Counted from the first letter of the stretch, positions 51,588 to 60,882 are shown. The stretch is 64,000 nucleotides of DNA from Enhygromyxa salina (GCF_002994635.1 NZ_PVNL01000120.1:1-64000); one strand, 5' to 3'. Numbers and translations are program-made. Notes: a model not told the origin generated them from the letters alone.

Positions 51588-52148
51588 GTGAAGCCCATCG
51601 AAATCTGCAAGCATCTCGGACCCGAAAAGGTCGACGCCTACTACGGTGAGCTCTCCGGCAAGGAGATCCGCGCCGTGCTCAAGGCCGGCGGTTCACACTC
51701 GAACACGCCCAGCACCGCGTTCTCCCAGGCCGCTCGCCGCAAGGTCTGGCGCAAGCGCTTTGACAACGAGTTCGGCAAGGACAACGAGCAGCTGGCGCTC
51801 GCGCTGCTGATCGAGTGGCTGATGCGTCACCACCGGACCATGCTGGTCGACTTCCTCGATCACCTGAAGGTCAAGCACACCCAGGGCGAGACCGACGAGG
51901 ACTTCTGCGAGACCAAGACCCCCGAGGAGCTGCGCGAGGGCGTGGATCTGCTGCTCGCCAAGTACCCGGCCCACGAGGTCGGCACCTATTTGCTGCTGGT
52001 CGGCCACCTGCAAGAGACCCCGGTGTTCGACGAGACGCCCAAGGTGCTCGAGGCGGTCGGCATGCCCAGCGCGGAGATCGAGGCCTACGTCGCGCAGTTC
52101 AAGCAGCGCTGGGCCGAGCGGCCGGTCAAGGACAAGGGCGCCGCCTGA
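51588..52148 (+). CDS. Protein of unknown function (186 residues)
   Basis: A cytoplasmic, charged, helical protein with no motif I recognise. The GTG start at 51588 has a GGAGA box about nine bases upstream. Conserved-looking stretches are ICKHLGPEKVDAYYGELSGKEIR and LIEWLMRHHRTMLVDFLDHLKVKH; a Cys occurs in each half. It lies 36 bases after the aminotransferase gene and 26 bases ahead of the TPR gene, and may form an operon with the two genes that follow. Confidence 0.6.
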   Translation: MKPIEICKHLGPEKVDAYYGELSGKEIRAVLKAGGSHSNTPSTAFSQAARRKVWRKRFDNEFGKDNEQLALALLIEWLMRHHRTMLVDFLDHLKVKHTQGETDEDFCETKTPEELREGVDLLLAKYPAHEVGTYLLLVGHLQETPVFDETPKVLEAVGMPSAEIEAYVAQFKQRWAERPVKDKGAA

Positions 52149-52174
52149 GCGCCCGCTCGGGCACGACATCAGCC

Positions 52175-52507
52175 ATGGATCGCCTCGGCATGCTGGAGAA
52201 GATGGTCGCCGCCAAGCCCGGCGATCCGTTTCCTCGCTACGGCCTGGCGATGGAGTACAAGAAGCTCGGCCGCAACGACGACGCCGCTCAGGCGTTCGTA
52301 GCGCTGGCCGAGCACCACCCCGACTACGTGCCGGGCTACCTCATGCACGGCAACCTGCTCGAGGCCATGGGCCGCGGCTCGGACGCGGTCTCGGTCTACG
52401 AGCGGGGCCTCGCGGTCGCGTCGGCGGCCAGTGACGAGCACGCCGCCTCGGAGCTATCGAGCGCGTTGGCGAGCGCGCTGGCGGCGGCCCAGGACGCGTC
52501 GTCATGA
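52175..52507 (+). CDS. Small TPR-repeat protein
   Basis: A 110-residue protein with about two and a half TPR-type repeats (FPRYGLAMEYKKLGRNDDAAQAFVALAEHHPDYV then GYLMHGNLLEAMGRGSDAVSVYERGL), no signal peptide or transmembrane part, and an Ala/Ser-rich tail. TPRs mediate protein-protein contacts. ATG 52175 is chosen because it begins the conserved repeat. The stop overlaps the ATG of the following gene (ATGA at 52504-52507), so the two should be coupled. Confidence 0.8.
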   Translation: MDRLGMLEKMVAAKPGDPFPRYGLAMEYKKLGRNDDAAQAFVALAEHHPDYVPGYLMHGNLLEAMGRGSDAVSVYERGLAVASAASDEHAASELSSALASALAAAQDASS

Positions 52508-53397
52508 CGACGGTCGTGTTCGCGAGCCCGCGTCGGCTGCCCAAGCCGCGTGAGCTCGACGGGCGCGTCGTCGTGCTCGACATCGCGTTCGCCTCCGAGG
52601 GGCTCGGCAAGGGCTTCGACAAGACCACGGGCAAGTTCATCGAGGCGCTCGGGCCCCGGCTCGCGCGCTGGGTCGACCACCACGATCACCCCGCCCACGC
52701 CCGGTTTGCCGCGGATCCCCGGTTCGTGCTCGCCATCAAGGCCGAGCACGGGGCCTGCCCAGAGATGATCGACGAGGAGCTCGTGCGCGACACCGGGCCG
52801 GTCGACACGATCGTCGCCCACTTCGATCTCGATGGGCTGTACTCGGCCGCCAAGTGGCTGCTCGGCGGGCGTGAGCCGTACCCGGGCGCCGACGATGACG
52901 CCCGGGCCGTCGACACCCGGATCGGGCCGGTCAGCCCCGAGGGCGCCCGGATCGACAAAGCCCTGCGTGCGCACTACCGCGACGAGGTGCTCAAGCAACG
53001 GATCCTTCGCTACCTGGTCGAGGGTCGCAAGCCGGGGATCGAGCGCGAGTCGATCGAGGCCGCGGCCGCCGACTACGATCGCATGGCCGCCCGCGCGGGC
53101 GAGCTCGCGGAGCTGTACGTCGTGGACGGGGACGTCGCGGTCGTCAGGCTGCCCGGCGGCGCGGGGCAGTTCGACAAGACCGAGCTGCTGCTGCTCGGGC
53201 AGCAGCGCGCGACGGTGGCCGTCGTGGTCGACGGTGGCAACGCCTCGATCGCGGCGCCGTTCGACAGCGGGCTGAACTTCGTCGACCTGCTCGAGCTCGG
53301 TGGCGGGATGCCGACTCGCGTCAGCGTCCCCACCAAGCGCGTCGACGAGGCGCTTCGGTTGATCCGAGCCGCGCTCGACCAGCGCGCGGCGACCTGA
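52504..53397 (+). CDS. DHH-phosphoesterase-like protein with motifs in permuted order
   Basis: A 297-residue cytoplasmic protein. It contains a VVVLDIAFAS strand ending in Asp (D26), then WVDHHDHPAH (DHH at 58-60), then IVAHFDLDGLYSAAKWL (H106, D108, D110), and a C-terminal part with VVVDGGNASIAAPF. In DHH-family phosphoesterases (RecJ, NrnA, PPase) the H.D.DG..SA motif comes first, then the Asp strand, then DHH. Here it seems to follow them, as if the gene were circularly permuted. The substrate is unknown; enzymatic activity is inferred only from the motifs. The start overlaps the TPR gene. Confidence 0.6.
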   Translation: MTTVVFASPRRLPKPRELDGRVVVLDIAFASEGLGKGFDKTTGKFIEALGPRLARWVDHHDHPAHARFAADPRFVLAIKAEHGACPEMIDEELVRDTGPVDTIVAHFDLDGLYSAAKWLLGGREPYPGADDDARAVDTRIGPVSPEGARIDKALRAHYRDEVLKQRILRYLVEGRKPGIERESIEAAAADYDRMAARAGELAELYVVDGDVAVVRLPGGAGQFDKTELLLLGQQRATVAVVVDGGNASIAAPFDSGLNFVDLLELGGGMPTRVSVPTKRVDEALRLIRAALDQRAAT

Positions 53398-53459
53398 CGG
53401 ATCCTGCACTCGCGGGGTTCCTGCAGACGCGGGGTGGCGGGCCGTGTCACACTCGCGGG

Positions 53460-54593
53460 ATGCGATGGGGGTGGCTGTGGGTTCCGATCATGGCTGGGCT
53501 GGCGTGCGCCAAGCCGGATCGAAGCACGTCGATGCAAGACGGCGGCGGGGCGTCCGAGTCGAGCGAGGGCGCGGAGTCGACGACCCAGCCGGGAGACACC
53601 GAGACCGAGACGGGGACCCGCGCCAGCGAAGACGGTGATGGTGACGGCGACGGCGACGGTGACAGCGATGGCGATGGGGACGGCGATCGGGTGATCGTCG
53701 AGGTCGAGCAGCTGTCCTACGGCGACGACGCCAGCCAGACCCTGGATCTCTACACGCCCGAGCGACCGGCCCAGACCTCGCTGCCCACGCTCGTGCTCGC
53801 CCACGGCGGGCTGTGGCAGGCGGGGGACAAGAGCGCGCTGGCGGGCTTGTGCACCGCGATCGTGACGAGCTCGGCCGGCGCCCAGGCGTGCGCCAGCATC
53901 AACTATCGGCTGAGTCAGGCGCTCGGCGGCGAGTGCTCGGGCACCGGCCTCGACACGTACACCGAGCAGGTTCGGGATCTGGCCGCGGCCGTCACCGCGC
54001 TGCAGAACCAGGCGGCGCAGCGGGGTCTCGATCCGGCGCGGTTCTACGTTGGGGGCCACAGCGCGGGCGGGCACATGGCCCACGAGCTCAACCTGCGCTG
54101 GCCCGACTTCGAGGGTGGCTGCGCGCGCCCAGGTACCTGCCCGCCAGCGATCGGCGCGATCGGGTTCGAGGGGATCTACGACATCGCCGCCTGGGACAGC
54201 TACGACGCGAACTTCTGGGCCGGCCAGTTCGCGTGCGCGACCCGCAAGGCGTTCGGCGCCCCACCGAGCGCACCCGACGGGTGCACTGACCAGACCTACG
54301 CGCGGCCGTGCTGGGACGTTGGCTCGCCGCGCTACCTGGCCGACCACCTCGACGATCTGAGCCTCGCGGCGGCCGGCGACGCGCTGATCATCCACTCGCC
54401 CGGCGACGACTGGGTCGACGTGGCCGAAGCCACCACCTTCGGGATCGCCCTCGATGCGGCGGCCCCCGAGCGCAGCGTGATCACCTCCGTCGACGGCACC
54501 TGCGCGAGCGGCCAGCACAACGACGTGCTCGGCGATCCGGCGCTGGCCAGCTGTATCGTGAACTTTGTCGCGTCCGCGGGCGCGAGCATCTGA
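53460..54593 (+). CDS. Secreted lipoprotein alpha/beta-hydrolase
   Basis: A 377-residue signal-II lipoprotein (MAGLAC, C16). A Ser/Thr/Gly/Glu spacer (about 17-57) is followed by a run of Asp-Gly repeats (about 58-76), a linker seen in many myxobacterial exported proteins. The catalytic domain (about 80-377) is an alpha/beta-hydrolase of the esterase/BD-FAE type: oxyanion HGG (115-117), nucleophile S201 in GGHSAGGHMA, and likely acid D and base H in SPGDDWVD and GQHND near the C terminus. Several cysteines in the domain may form disulfides. Substrate unknown. Confidence 0.85.
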   Translation: MRWGWLWVPIMAGLACAKPDRSTSMQDGGGASESSEGAESTTQPGDTETETGTRASEDGDGDGDGDGDSDGDGDGDRVIVEVEQLSYGDDASQTLDLYTPERPAQTSLPTLVLAHGGLWQAGDKSALAGLCTAIVTSSAGAQACASINYRLSQALGGECSGTGLDTYTEQVRDLAAAVTALQNQAAQRGLDPARFYVGGHSAGGHMAHELNLRWPDFEGGCARPGTCPPAIGAIGFEGIYDIAAWDSYDANFWAGQFACATRKAFGAPPSAPDGCTDQTYARPCWDVGSPRYLADHLDDLSLAAAGDALIIHSPGDDWVDVAEATTFGIALDAAAPERSVITSVDGTCASGQHNDVLGDPALASCIVNFVASAGASI

Positions 54594-54653
54594 TCGGCTA
54601 GCTCCGGCATACCGTGAGCGCTGAGTCGACCACGGCAGCGCGGGCCTGCTAGC

Positions 54654-57653
54654 TCAGACGAGCCGTCGCGCGCACTGGCGGACGCCCCAGTGCGGCGAGC
54701 CGAGCAGCTGCCTGGCCCACGCGCGAGCCTGCTCGGGCCGATGCGCGCCCAGCCACTCGAGCGCGTCGACGCTCAGCCGATCGGGCGTCGCGGTCGGCCC
54801 CAGGCAGCGTCGCAGCAGCTCGTCGAGGTGCTTGGGCAGCAGCTCGGCGAGCACCGCAAACTGAGCGGACTGAGCCCCGACCACGAACTTGCTGGGGATC
54901 TGATCGCGCAGCTGCTGCTCGATGAACGCGGCCCAGGCCTGTTCGCGGGTCCACACATCGCGGAGGTACGCGGCCAGGCCGTCGATCCACGCGCGCGGGG
55001 CCGGGCGGGCCCCCGCGATATTGCTACACAGGGCGGTCCACAGTCGGTCCGACAGCTCGGGGGTGCCGTCGCGCAGGGCCGCGTCGAGCCGCGCGTAGTC
55101 GCGTTCGTGCAGCACGCAGACCCACGCCTCGAGCGCGGCCTCGCGCGTGGGTGGGGCGTAGCTCAGCGCCCGCTCGAGCTCGTCGCGGGCGCTGCGATCG
55201 CCCCAGCGCGCCAGGCATGCCTTGGCCTCGTAGCTGGCGCGTGGATCGGTCGCGCCCTGAGCCCCGTACACGGCGTCGCGGTCGAGCGCCGGGTCGCCGT
55301 GACGCAGCAGCAAGCTGGCGTAGCCATACGGGGGATCGAGCCCAAACGCGTCGCGGAACCGTCGCAGGTGAGCAACCAGCCGCGGATCATCAAACTCGAT
55401 CAGCGCGGGGGTCAGCGCGACCGCGATGATCTTCATGAGCGAGGCGGACTCGCTCGCGCGCAGCAGCGGCTCGATCAGCGCGTAGTCGTCCACGCTGGCC
55501 AGCGCGCGCAGCAGCTGGCGGATCTGCCTGGCGGCCTCGGGCGTGTCGACGAGCCCGAGCTCGACGATCCGCGCGGCGACGATCTCGGCCCCGACCGCCC
55601 GCTCCGCGATCGTCTCGCCACCGCGCAGCAGCGAGCGCGCGGCCGCCCAGGCCACGCTGGGCTCGGCGTCACGCAGGTGCTCGCGCAGACGCGGATGCGC
55701 CAGCGCGATCGGCCACAGCTCGAGGTGCTCGACCGCCGCGCTGAGCATCCGCGGGTGCGCGTGGCGATGCCCGCTCAGGATCGGCTCGAGGATCGCCGCG
55801 GGCAGGGCGAGCTTGGCCACGCGTGTGCACTGCAGCGCCTCGAACACCACGTCGGCGTGGTCGTGCGCGAGCAGGGGCACCAGCGCGGGCGCGTGGCCGT
55901 GCAGGTGGGGGTTGTCGTGCAGCCAGCGGACCGTGCCCAGCACGATCGCCGGCTCGTCTGCGAGCAGCCGCGCGAGGACCCCGGCGAAGTCCGCGGCCTC
56001 GGCCAGGTGGTGCAGCCCGTACTTGGACTGGACGATCTCGCTGCGGTTGGTCATCGCGCCGAGCTCGAGCCAGCGCTCGAGCTCGGCGGTCGCGGGCGAC
56101 GGATCGGCTCCGCTGCCCGTCCACGGGTTGCAGCCGTAGAGGTGCAGCAGGCCGTCGCGCTCGCGCCAGGGCACCTGCGCGGCCGGCCGCGCGACCAGCT
56201 CGTGGAGGAGCCGCGAGAACCGGGCCGGGGTCACGCGGTAGAGCAGATCCGACAGCCGCGAGCGTACCTCTGGGGCGGCGACGAAGCGGCGCTCGAGGCT
56301 CGCGAGCTCGGCCTCGCCGATGCGCTCGGGCGCCCGCTCGAGGGCCCCGAGCGCGCGCAGAAACTCGGCCGTGTCGCGGGCGAGCGCGTCGGGGAGCTCG
56401 TGCTTGGGACCGGCCCGCGGCGGCGTGTTCGGCAAGATCCGGGCGAACTCGCTGCGCTGTCGCAGCCCGGGATGCAGCAGCGCGCGCTGCTCGAGCACGT
56501 AGCGCAGCTGGATCCCAAAGTTGGGCCCCAGCTCGAACTCGGCGAGCGGTCGGCGGTAGTCGTCGGCGACGCGCTCGGGCGGGCGGCTGTCGATCTCGGG
56601 CGGGAGATCGTCGATCAAGCCGAGCCGGCCAAACCCGATCCGCGCCTCGCCCAACCGCCACCACGGCAGGCAGACCCGCTCGCCAGCGGCCAGGCCCACG
56701 ATCGGCGGCAGCGGATCGCGGTGGGCGGCGTAGTCCAGCGCCCCAAACGCGAACATGTTGCCCAGCGCCGCGCAACGCAGCGCCCACTCGCCGTGCTCGG
56801 CCTGGCCCCAGCCCGGCTCGACGAACGACGCGACCGCCAAGGTCTGCGCGGGATCGGGGTAGGGGACCGCTTCCCCGCTCGCCTGGGTGGGCAGCTCGAT
56901 AGCGTCGATCTCGAGCGCCTCGGCCAGCAACAGCGCGAGCACGCGGGCGGCCGGGTCGACGGCCGCGACCGCCGACCAGCGCCAGTCGAAGTTCGACGCG
57001 AACCCCAGCAGCCGCGCGCAGGTGGCCACCACGTCGTAGTTTGAGCACAGGTAGGTCGAGTACCAGGGGATCGTCAGCCCGTCGTCGTGACCGGTCCCCA
57101 GCAACACGACCTGGTACTCGACCAGCAGCAGCTCGCGCATGCTCGCGAGCGCGGGCTTTTGTTCGCCGCGCTCGCGCTGCCAGCTCAGGCACGCGTCGAG
57201 CAGGCCCTCGAGCTCGGCGTCGCCAGCGAAGCCCTCGCTCAGCGCCCGCTCGAGCAGCGCCTGCAGCCGCGGGTACGCCCGGATGTCTCGCAGGACCCGC
57301 GCGAGGTAGGCCAGCGGCGGTCGCTGGTCCGGCCAGCGTGCCCGAAGCGGCTCGAGCTGACGCTCGGCGGCCGCGAATTGTCCGGTCTCGATCTGCGCGT
57401 GGACCAGCGCCAGCTGCAGGGCCGGGTCGTCCGCGTGATGCTCGAGCGCCTCGACGAGCACCCGCCCGGCCTCGATCAGCTTGCCTTGTTGTTCGAGACA
57501 CTCGGCCCACAGCTCCCAGCTGGCGCGATCGCTGGGATCGAGCCGCAGCCCGGCTGCGAACGCATCACTCGCTGCCGCGTAGTCGCGCTGCGCGAGCCGA
57601 GTACGTGCGTCCCGGAGCCGATCATGAGCCTTTCGCCGCCGAAATTCGGACAC
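54654..57653 (-). CDS. Large TPR/HEAT-repeat protein of unknown function
   Basis: The 999-residue protein begins with TPR-like repeats (about 10-160; LAQRDYAAASDAFAAGLRLDPSDRASWEL is typical), continues with a central region including a LLLVEYQVVLLG..HDDGLTIPWYSTYLCS segment, and ends with HEAT-like alpha repeats (about 600-999, e.g. HARMLSAAVEHLELWPIALAHP). There is no signal peptide or catalytic motif. GTG 57653 is chosen because the further-upstream frame is cysteine-rich, Gly-rich and runs toward the divergent lipoprotein gene. It is transcribed opposite to that gene with about 177 bases between starts. Confidence 0.72.
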   Translation of the reverse strand: MSEFRRRKAHDRLRDARTRLAQRDYAAASDAFAAGLRLDPSDRASWELWAECLEQQGKLIEAGRVLVEALEHHADDPALQLALVHAQIETGQFAAAERQLEPLRARWPDQRPPLAYLARVLRDIRAYPRLQALLERALSEGFAGDAELEGLLDACLSWQRERGEQKPALASMRELLLVEYQVVLLGTGHDDGLTIPWYSTYLCSNYDVVATCARLLGFASNFDWRWSAVAAVDPAARVLALLLAEALEIDAIELPTQASGEAVPYPDPAQTLAVASFVEPGWGQAEHGEWALRCAALGNMFAFGALDYAAHRDPLPPIVGLAAGERVCLPWWRLGEARIGFGRLGLIDDLPPEIDSRPPERVADDYRRPLAEFELGPNFGIQLRYVLEQRALLHPGLRQRSEFARILPNTPPRAGPKHELPDALARDTAEFLRALGALERAPERIGEAELASLERRFVAAPEVRSRLSDLLYRVTPARFSRLLHELVARPAAQVPWRERDGLLHLYGCNPWTGSGADPSPATAELERWLELGAMTNRSEIVQSKYGLHHLAEAADFAGVLARLLADEPAIVLGTVRWLHDNPHLHGHAPALVPLLAHDHADVVFEALQCTRVAKLALPAAILEPILSGHRHAHPRMLSAAVEHLELWPIALAHPRLREHLRDAEPSVAWAAARSLLRGGETIAERAVGAEIVAARIVELGLVDTPEAARQIRQLLRALASVDDYALIEPLLRASESASLMKIIAVALTPALIEFDDPRLVAHLRRFRDAFGLDPPYGYASLLLRHGDPALDRDAVYGAQGATDPRASYEAKACLARWGDRSARDELERALSYAPPTREAALEAWVCVLHERDYARLDAALRDGTPELSDRLWTALCSNIAGARPAPRAWIDGLAAYLRDVWTREQAWAAFIEQQLRDQIPSKFVVGAQSAQFAVLAELLPKHLDELLRRCLGPTATPDRLSVDALEWLGAHRPEQARAWARQLLGSPHWGVRQCARRLV

Positions 57654-57830
57654 TCGCGGCAATGGTAGGTCGTCTGTGCCCGCCTGTCCTGCACCCTGCA
57701 CGCGCCCGGTTGCGCCGCCGCGCGAACCACACGAACATGCGGCCCGATCCGCCCAACTGGGTATATCCGCGCGCCGGCTCGGCGCACGCGAGGCACCCGG
57801 TCCAACGAACGCCAATCAGGAACTCCCCCC

Positions 57831-58838
57831 ATGTACGCAATCAAGCGATCCCTCACCGCCGCGCTGGCCCTGCCGCTGCTTTTGTCGATCTCAGCCTGTG
57901 GAAAGTCCGAGAGTGACAAGCCGGCCGAAGAGGCCAAGCCCAAGATCGAGAAGCTCGATCCCGCCACGCTGTTCACCGGAGACAAGGTCACGATGCCGTC
58001 GACCTACGGCGCGCTGAAGCTCGGCATGACCCAGGCCGAGGCCAAGACCGCGATGGCCGATCTGCCCGAAGACGGCACGATCAAGTCCGAGTCCTACCCC
58101 GACATCTGGTTCAACACCGGGTTCGACGACGAGACCACCAAGCTCACCCGCGTGTACTTCAACCTGCCCAAGGCCGACGCGATCAAGTTCGCGACCGAGA
58201 AGTGGGGCGCGCCGCAAGAGGGCACCGATCTCGACGCCAAGGTCCTGTGGTGGTTCAACCCCGCCGACAACCTGCGCGTGTCGATCGGCGACTCGTACAG
58301 CGACGGCGAGGCCCACATCGAGTTCACCCACTACTGGCCGATCACCCAGCTGATCGGTGAGGGCAAGGAGCTCGCGTTCGAGAAGGACGCGCCGCTGCTG
58401 GGCCTGACGCCCGCCGACCTCGACGCCAAGTACGCGACGTGGGTCAAGAAGGAGTCCGAGGAGGACGCCAAGAAGAGCCAAGAGGACATCGCCAAGCTCG
58501 CGGGCGAGGAGGCGAAGGCGCTGATGGGCAAGCCGACCGCCAGCATCGATCTCGAGTACCCGCCGACCGAGTGGGGCAAGTACTGGACGCCAGTGCACTT
58601 GAGCTGGACCGACGAGGGCAAGATCGACCGGTTCTGGTTCGGCCTCGACTTCGAGCCGCACCCGGCCGCCAAGGACCAGATCTTCGCGCTGTTCAAGCAA
58701 AAGTGGGGCGAGCCCAAGGAGGTCGAAGAGTACGGCGACAAGATCTTCGTGTTCTCCGAGGACCCGCGCATCGAGGTCGAAGAAGACACGATCTCGAACA
58801 AGTGGGACGTGACCGTCGAGGTCCCGGAGACGGAGTAG
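57831..58838 (+). CDS. Putative lipoprotein of unknown function
   Basis: A 335-residue protein with a clear signal-II peptide (LLLSISAC, C23) and a hydrophilic mature part rich in Lys/Glu/Asp and Trp. Two regions look like internal repeats: YPDIWFNTGFDDETTKLTRVYFNL and HLSWTDEGKIDRFWFGLDF, each followed by an IKFATEKWG or IFALFKQKWGEP segment. It has no family I recognise. An AGGAA box precedes the ATG. It is convergent with lipA; a 14-bp palindrome lies in the short gap. Confidence 0.7.
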   Translation: MYAIKRSLTAALALPLLLSISACGKSESDKPAEEAKPKIEKLDPATLFTGDKVTMPSTYGALKLGMTQAEAKTAMADLPEDGTIKSESYPDIWFNTGFDDETTKLTRVYFNLPKADAIKFATEKWGAPQEGTDLDAKVLWWFNPADNLRVSIGDSYSDGEAHIEFTHYWPITQLIGEGKELAFEKDAPLLGLTPADLDAKYATWVKKESEEDAKKSQEDIAKLAGEEAKALMGKPTASIDLEYPPTEWGKYWTPVHLSWTDEGKIDRFWFGLDFEPHPAAKDQIFALFKQKWGEPKEVEEYGDKIFVFSEDPRIEVEEDTISNKWDVTVEVPETE

Positions 58839-58893
58839 CGAGCGACGAGTCCCCGGCCGACTCGCTGAACCACGCGTCCACGCGTCCACGCGT

Positions 58894-58907
58894 CCACGCG
58901 CGCGTGG
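58894..58907. terminator. Palindrome in the lipoprotein/lipA convergent gap (terminator-like)
   Basis: CCACGCGCGCGTGG is a perfect 14-base palindrome in the 70-bp gap, two bases from the lipA stop. It is preceded by three CACGCGTC-type 8-bp repeats (58870-58893). No T tract accompanies it. It may help terminate both converging transcripts. Confidence 0.35.
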
Positions 58908-58908
58908 G

Positions 58909-59895
58909 TCAGCGCTCGGGTCGGAGGCTGGCGAAGCCGACCCGGCCGTAGTCGGCGAGCGCCTGCATTCGCTGGATCAGCTCGGCCTGACCCTCTGCGT
59001 GGTACGAGCTGCGGACCAGCGGCCCGGCCTCGACGTGCGCGACGCCCCGCGCACGCGCGAACGTGGCGAGCTCGGCGAACTCGTCGGGGTGGACGTAGCG
59101 GCTGATCGGCAGGTGCTTCTTGCTGGGCTGCAGGTACTGCCCGAGCGTCAGGATCGTCAGGCCGAGCTCACCGAGCTCGGTGATGACCTCGCGGACCTCG
59201 TCCAGGGTCTCGCCGAGCCCGAGCATCAGGCCGGTCTTGGTCAGCGCTCCGCGCCCACGGGCGTGGCGGAGCACCGCGTAGCTGCGATCGTAGCGGGCCT
59301 GGACCCGGACCTCGCGGCTGAGGCGGGGCACGGTCTCGAGGTTGTGGGCGAACACGTCGGGCGCGGCGTCGAGCACGGTGTCGACGTCGCCCAGGGCGCC
59401 CTTGAAGTCGGGGACCAGCACCTCGATCGTCATGTCGGGCGCGCGGCGGTGGCAAGCCTCCAGCGTCGCCGCCCAGATTCGCGCGCCGCCGTCTCGCAGG
59501 TCATCGCGGTCGACCGAGGTGATCACCGTGTGGTTGAGATCGAGCTCCGCGAGGATCGTGGCCACCCGCTCGGGCTCGCCCTCGTCGACGGCCAGCGGGC
59601 GGCCGGTGGCGACATCACAAAACCGGCACGAGCGGGTGCAGATGTCGCCCAGGATCATGATCGTGAGCGCCTTGTTGTTCCAGCACTCGCCGATGTTGGG
59701 GCACCCGGCGCTCTGGCAGACCGTGTGGAGCTGAAGCTCGCCCACGCGCCGACGCAGCTGCGTGTAGGCCTCGCCCGCGGGCATCGGGACCTTGAGCCAG
59801 GGCGGGTGCCGACGCCGTCCCGAAGACGGGGCGGCCGGCTGCGCGGGGGCGTCACGGACGATCGGCAGGTGCGTGGCCACGGTCGTACTTAGCAC
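58909..59895 (-). CDS. lipA: Lipoyl synthase
   Basis: LipA inserts two sulfurs into octanoyl groups on lipoyl domains by radical SAM chemistry. The 328-residue protein has the N-terminal auxiliary cluster C60-C65-C71 (CQSAGCPNIGEC) and the radical SAM cluster C86-C90-C93 (CTRSCRFC), plus GVAHVEAGPLVRSSYHA near the end, so both 4Fe-4S clusters are complete. It starts at GTG 59895, seven codons before the first conserved residues, and lies six bases behind the dnaJ-type gene, so they are probably one transcript. No lipB is seen nearby. Confidence 0.95.
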   Translation of the reverse strand: MLSTTVATHLPIVRDAPAQPAAPSSGRRRHPPWLKVPMPAGEAYTQLRRRVGELQLHTVCQSAGCPNIGECWNNKALTIMILGDICTRSCRFCDVATGRPLAVDEGEPERVATILAELDLNHTVITSVDRDDLRDGGARIWAATLEACHRRAPDMTIEVLVPDFKGALGDVDTVLDAAPDVFAHNLETVPRLSREVRVQARYDRSYAVLRHARGRGALTKTGLMLGLGETLDEVREVITELGELGLTILTLGQYLQPSKKHLPISRYVHPDEFAELATFARARGVAHVEAGPLVRSSYHAEGQAELIQRMQALADYGRVGFASLRPER

Positions 59896-59901
59896 GGCCG
59901 G

Positions 59902-60882
59902 TCACGCGAGCGCTTCTTCGCGGCGCAGCGTGGTCTCGCCCTGCAGGCGCTCGAGCACGGCGAGCAGCTCGTCGTCGCCGCCCTCGGGCATCTGAATGTC
60001 GATCGTCACCAGCAGGTCGCCGCGCGGCTCGCCGCGGATCCGCACGCCGCGGTCGCGCAGGCGCAAGGTCTGGCCGTTTTGGGTCCCGGGCGGCAGCCGC
60101 ATGGTCACCGGTCCCCACGGGGTCGGGACGTCGATCGGTCCGCCGCGGTAGGCCTCGAGCGCGGTCACCGGCAGCTTCATGCGCAAGTTGGTGCCGTCGC
60201 GCTCGAGGTTGCGGCCCGGCAGCACCCGCACGGTCAGGATGATGTCGCCTGGCGGGCTCCCGGGTCCGCCCTGCTCGCGCAGGCGCAGCTTGCCGCCGTC
60301 AGTCACGCCCTCGGGCACGCGCACGTCGAGGGTCCGGAGGTTGCCGCCGCGCTCTTCGACCCGCAGCGGCACGGTCACGCCCAGCAGCGAGTCCATGATC
60401 GTGACGCTGATCTCACCTTGGATGTCGGCGCCGCGGCGCGCCTGCGGGCCCGGTCGACCGCCGCGCCCAAACATGTCGCCGCCGTCGATCCGCCCGCCGC
60501 CGAACAGGCGTGAGAGCAGATCGTCGAAGCTGGTCTCGCGGGCGTCGCCGAAGTCCGAGAACGGGTAGCTCTGGGAGCCGCCGAAGCCCCCGCCCGGGCG
60601 CCCACCAAACCCGCCCGACCGCGCCCGCTGGTACGCCCGCGCGCGCTCGGGGTCGAAGCCCTGGGTCAGCGACATCTCGCCAAACTCGTCGTAGAGCTTG
60701 CGTTTGTGCTCGTCGCCGAGCACTTCATAGGCCTGCGAGACGTCCTTGAAGCGCTCCTCGGCGGCCTTGTCACCGGGGTTCTTGTCGGGGTGAAACTGGC
60801 GGGTCAGCGAGCGGTAGGTCTTCTTGATCTCGTCTTGTGACGCGGACCGGTCGACGCCAAGCGATTGGTAGAGGTCCTTCAT
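59902..60882 (-). CDS. DnaJ-class (CbpA-like) co-chaperone without zinc finger
   Basis: A 326-residue type II Hsp40. The J domain (about 1-68) has H31-P32-D33 and the KAAEERFKDVSQAYEVLGD helix; a Gly/Phe region follows (about 85-120: GGFGGRPGGGFGGS), then the two beta-sandwich client domains (about 135-315; GVTVPLRVEERGGNLRTLDVRVPEGV). The CxxCxGxG zinc repeats of DnaJ itself are absent. ATG 60882 is chosen because it starts the J domain. It is divergent from the radical SAM gene with 227 bases between, in which I see nothing notable. Confidence 0.9.
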   Translation of the reverse strand: MKDLYQSLGVDRSASQDEIKKTYRSLTRQFHPDKNPGDKAAEERFKDVSQAYEVLGDEHKRKLYDEFGEMSLTQGFDPERARAYQRARSGGFGGRPGGGFGGSQSYPFSDFGDARETSFDDLLSRLFGGGRIDGGDMFGRGGRPGPQARRGADIQGEISVTIMDSLLGVTVPLRVEERGGNLRTLDVRVPEGVTDGGKLRLREQGGPGSPPGDIILTVRVLPGRNLERDGTNLRMKLPVTALEAYRGGPIDVPTPWGPVTMRLPPGTQNGQTLRLRDRGVRIRGEPRGDLLVTIDIQMPEGGDDELLAVLERLQGETTLRREEALA

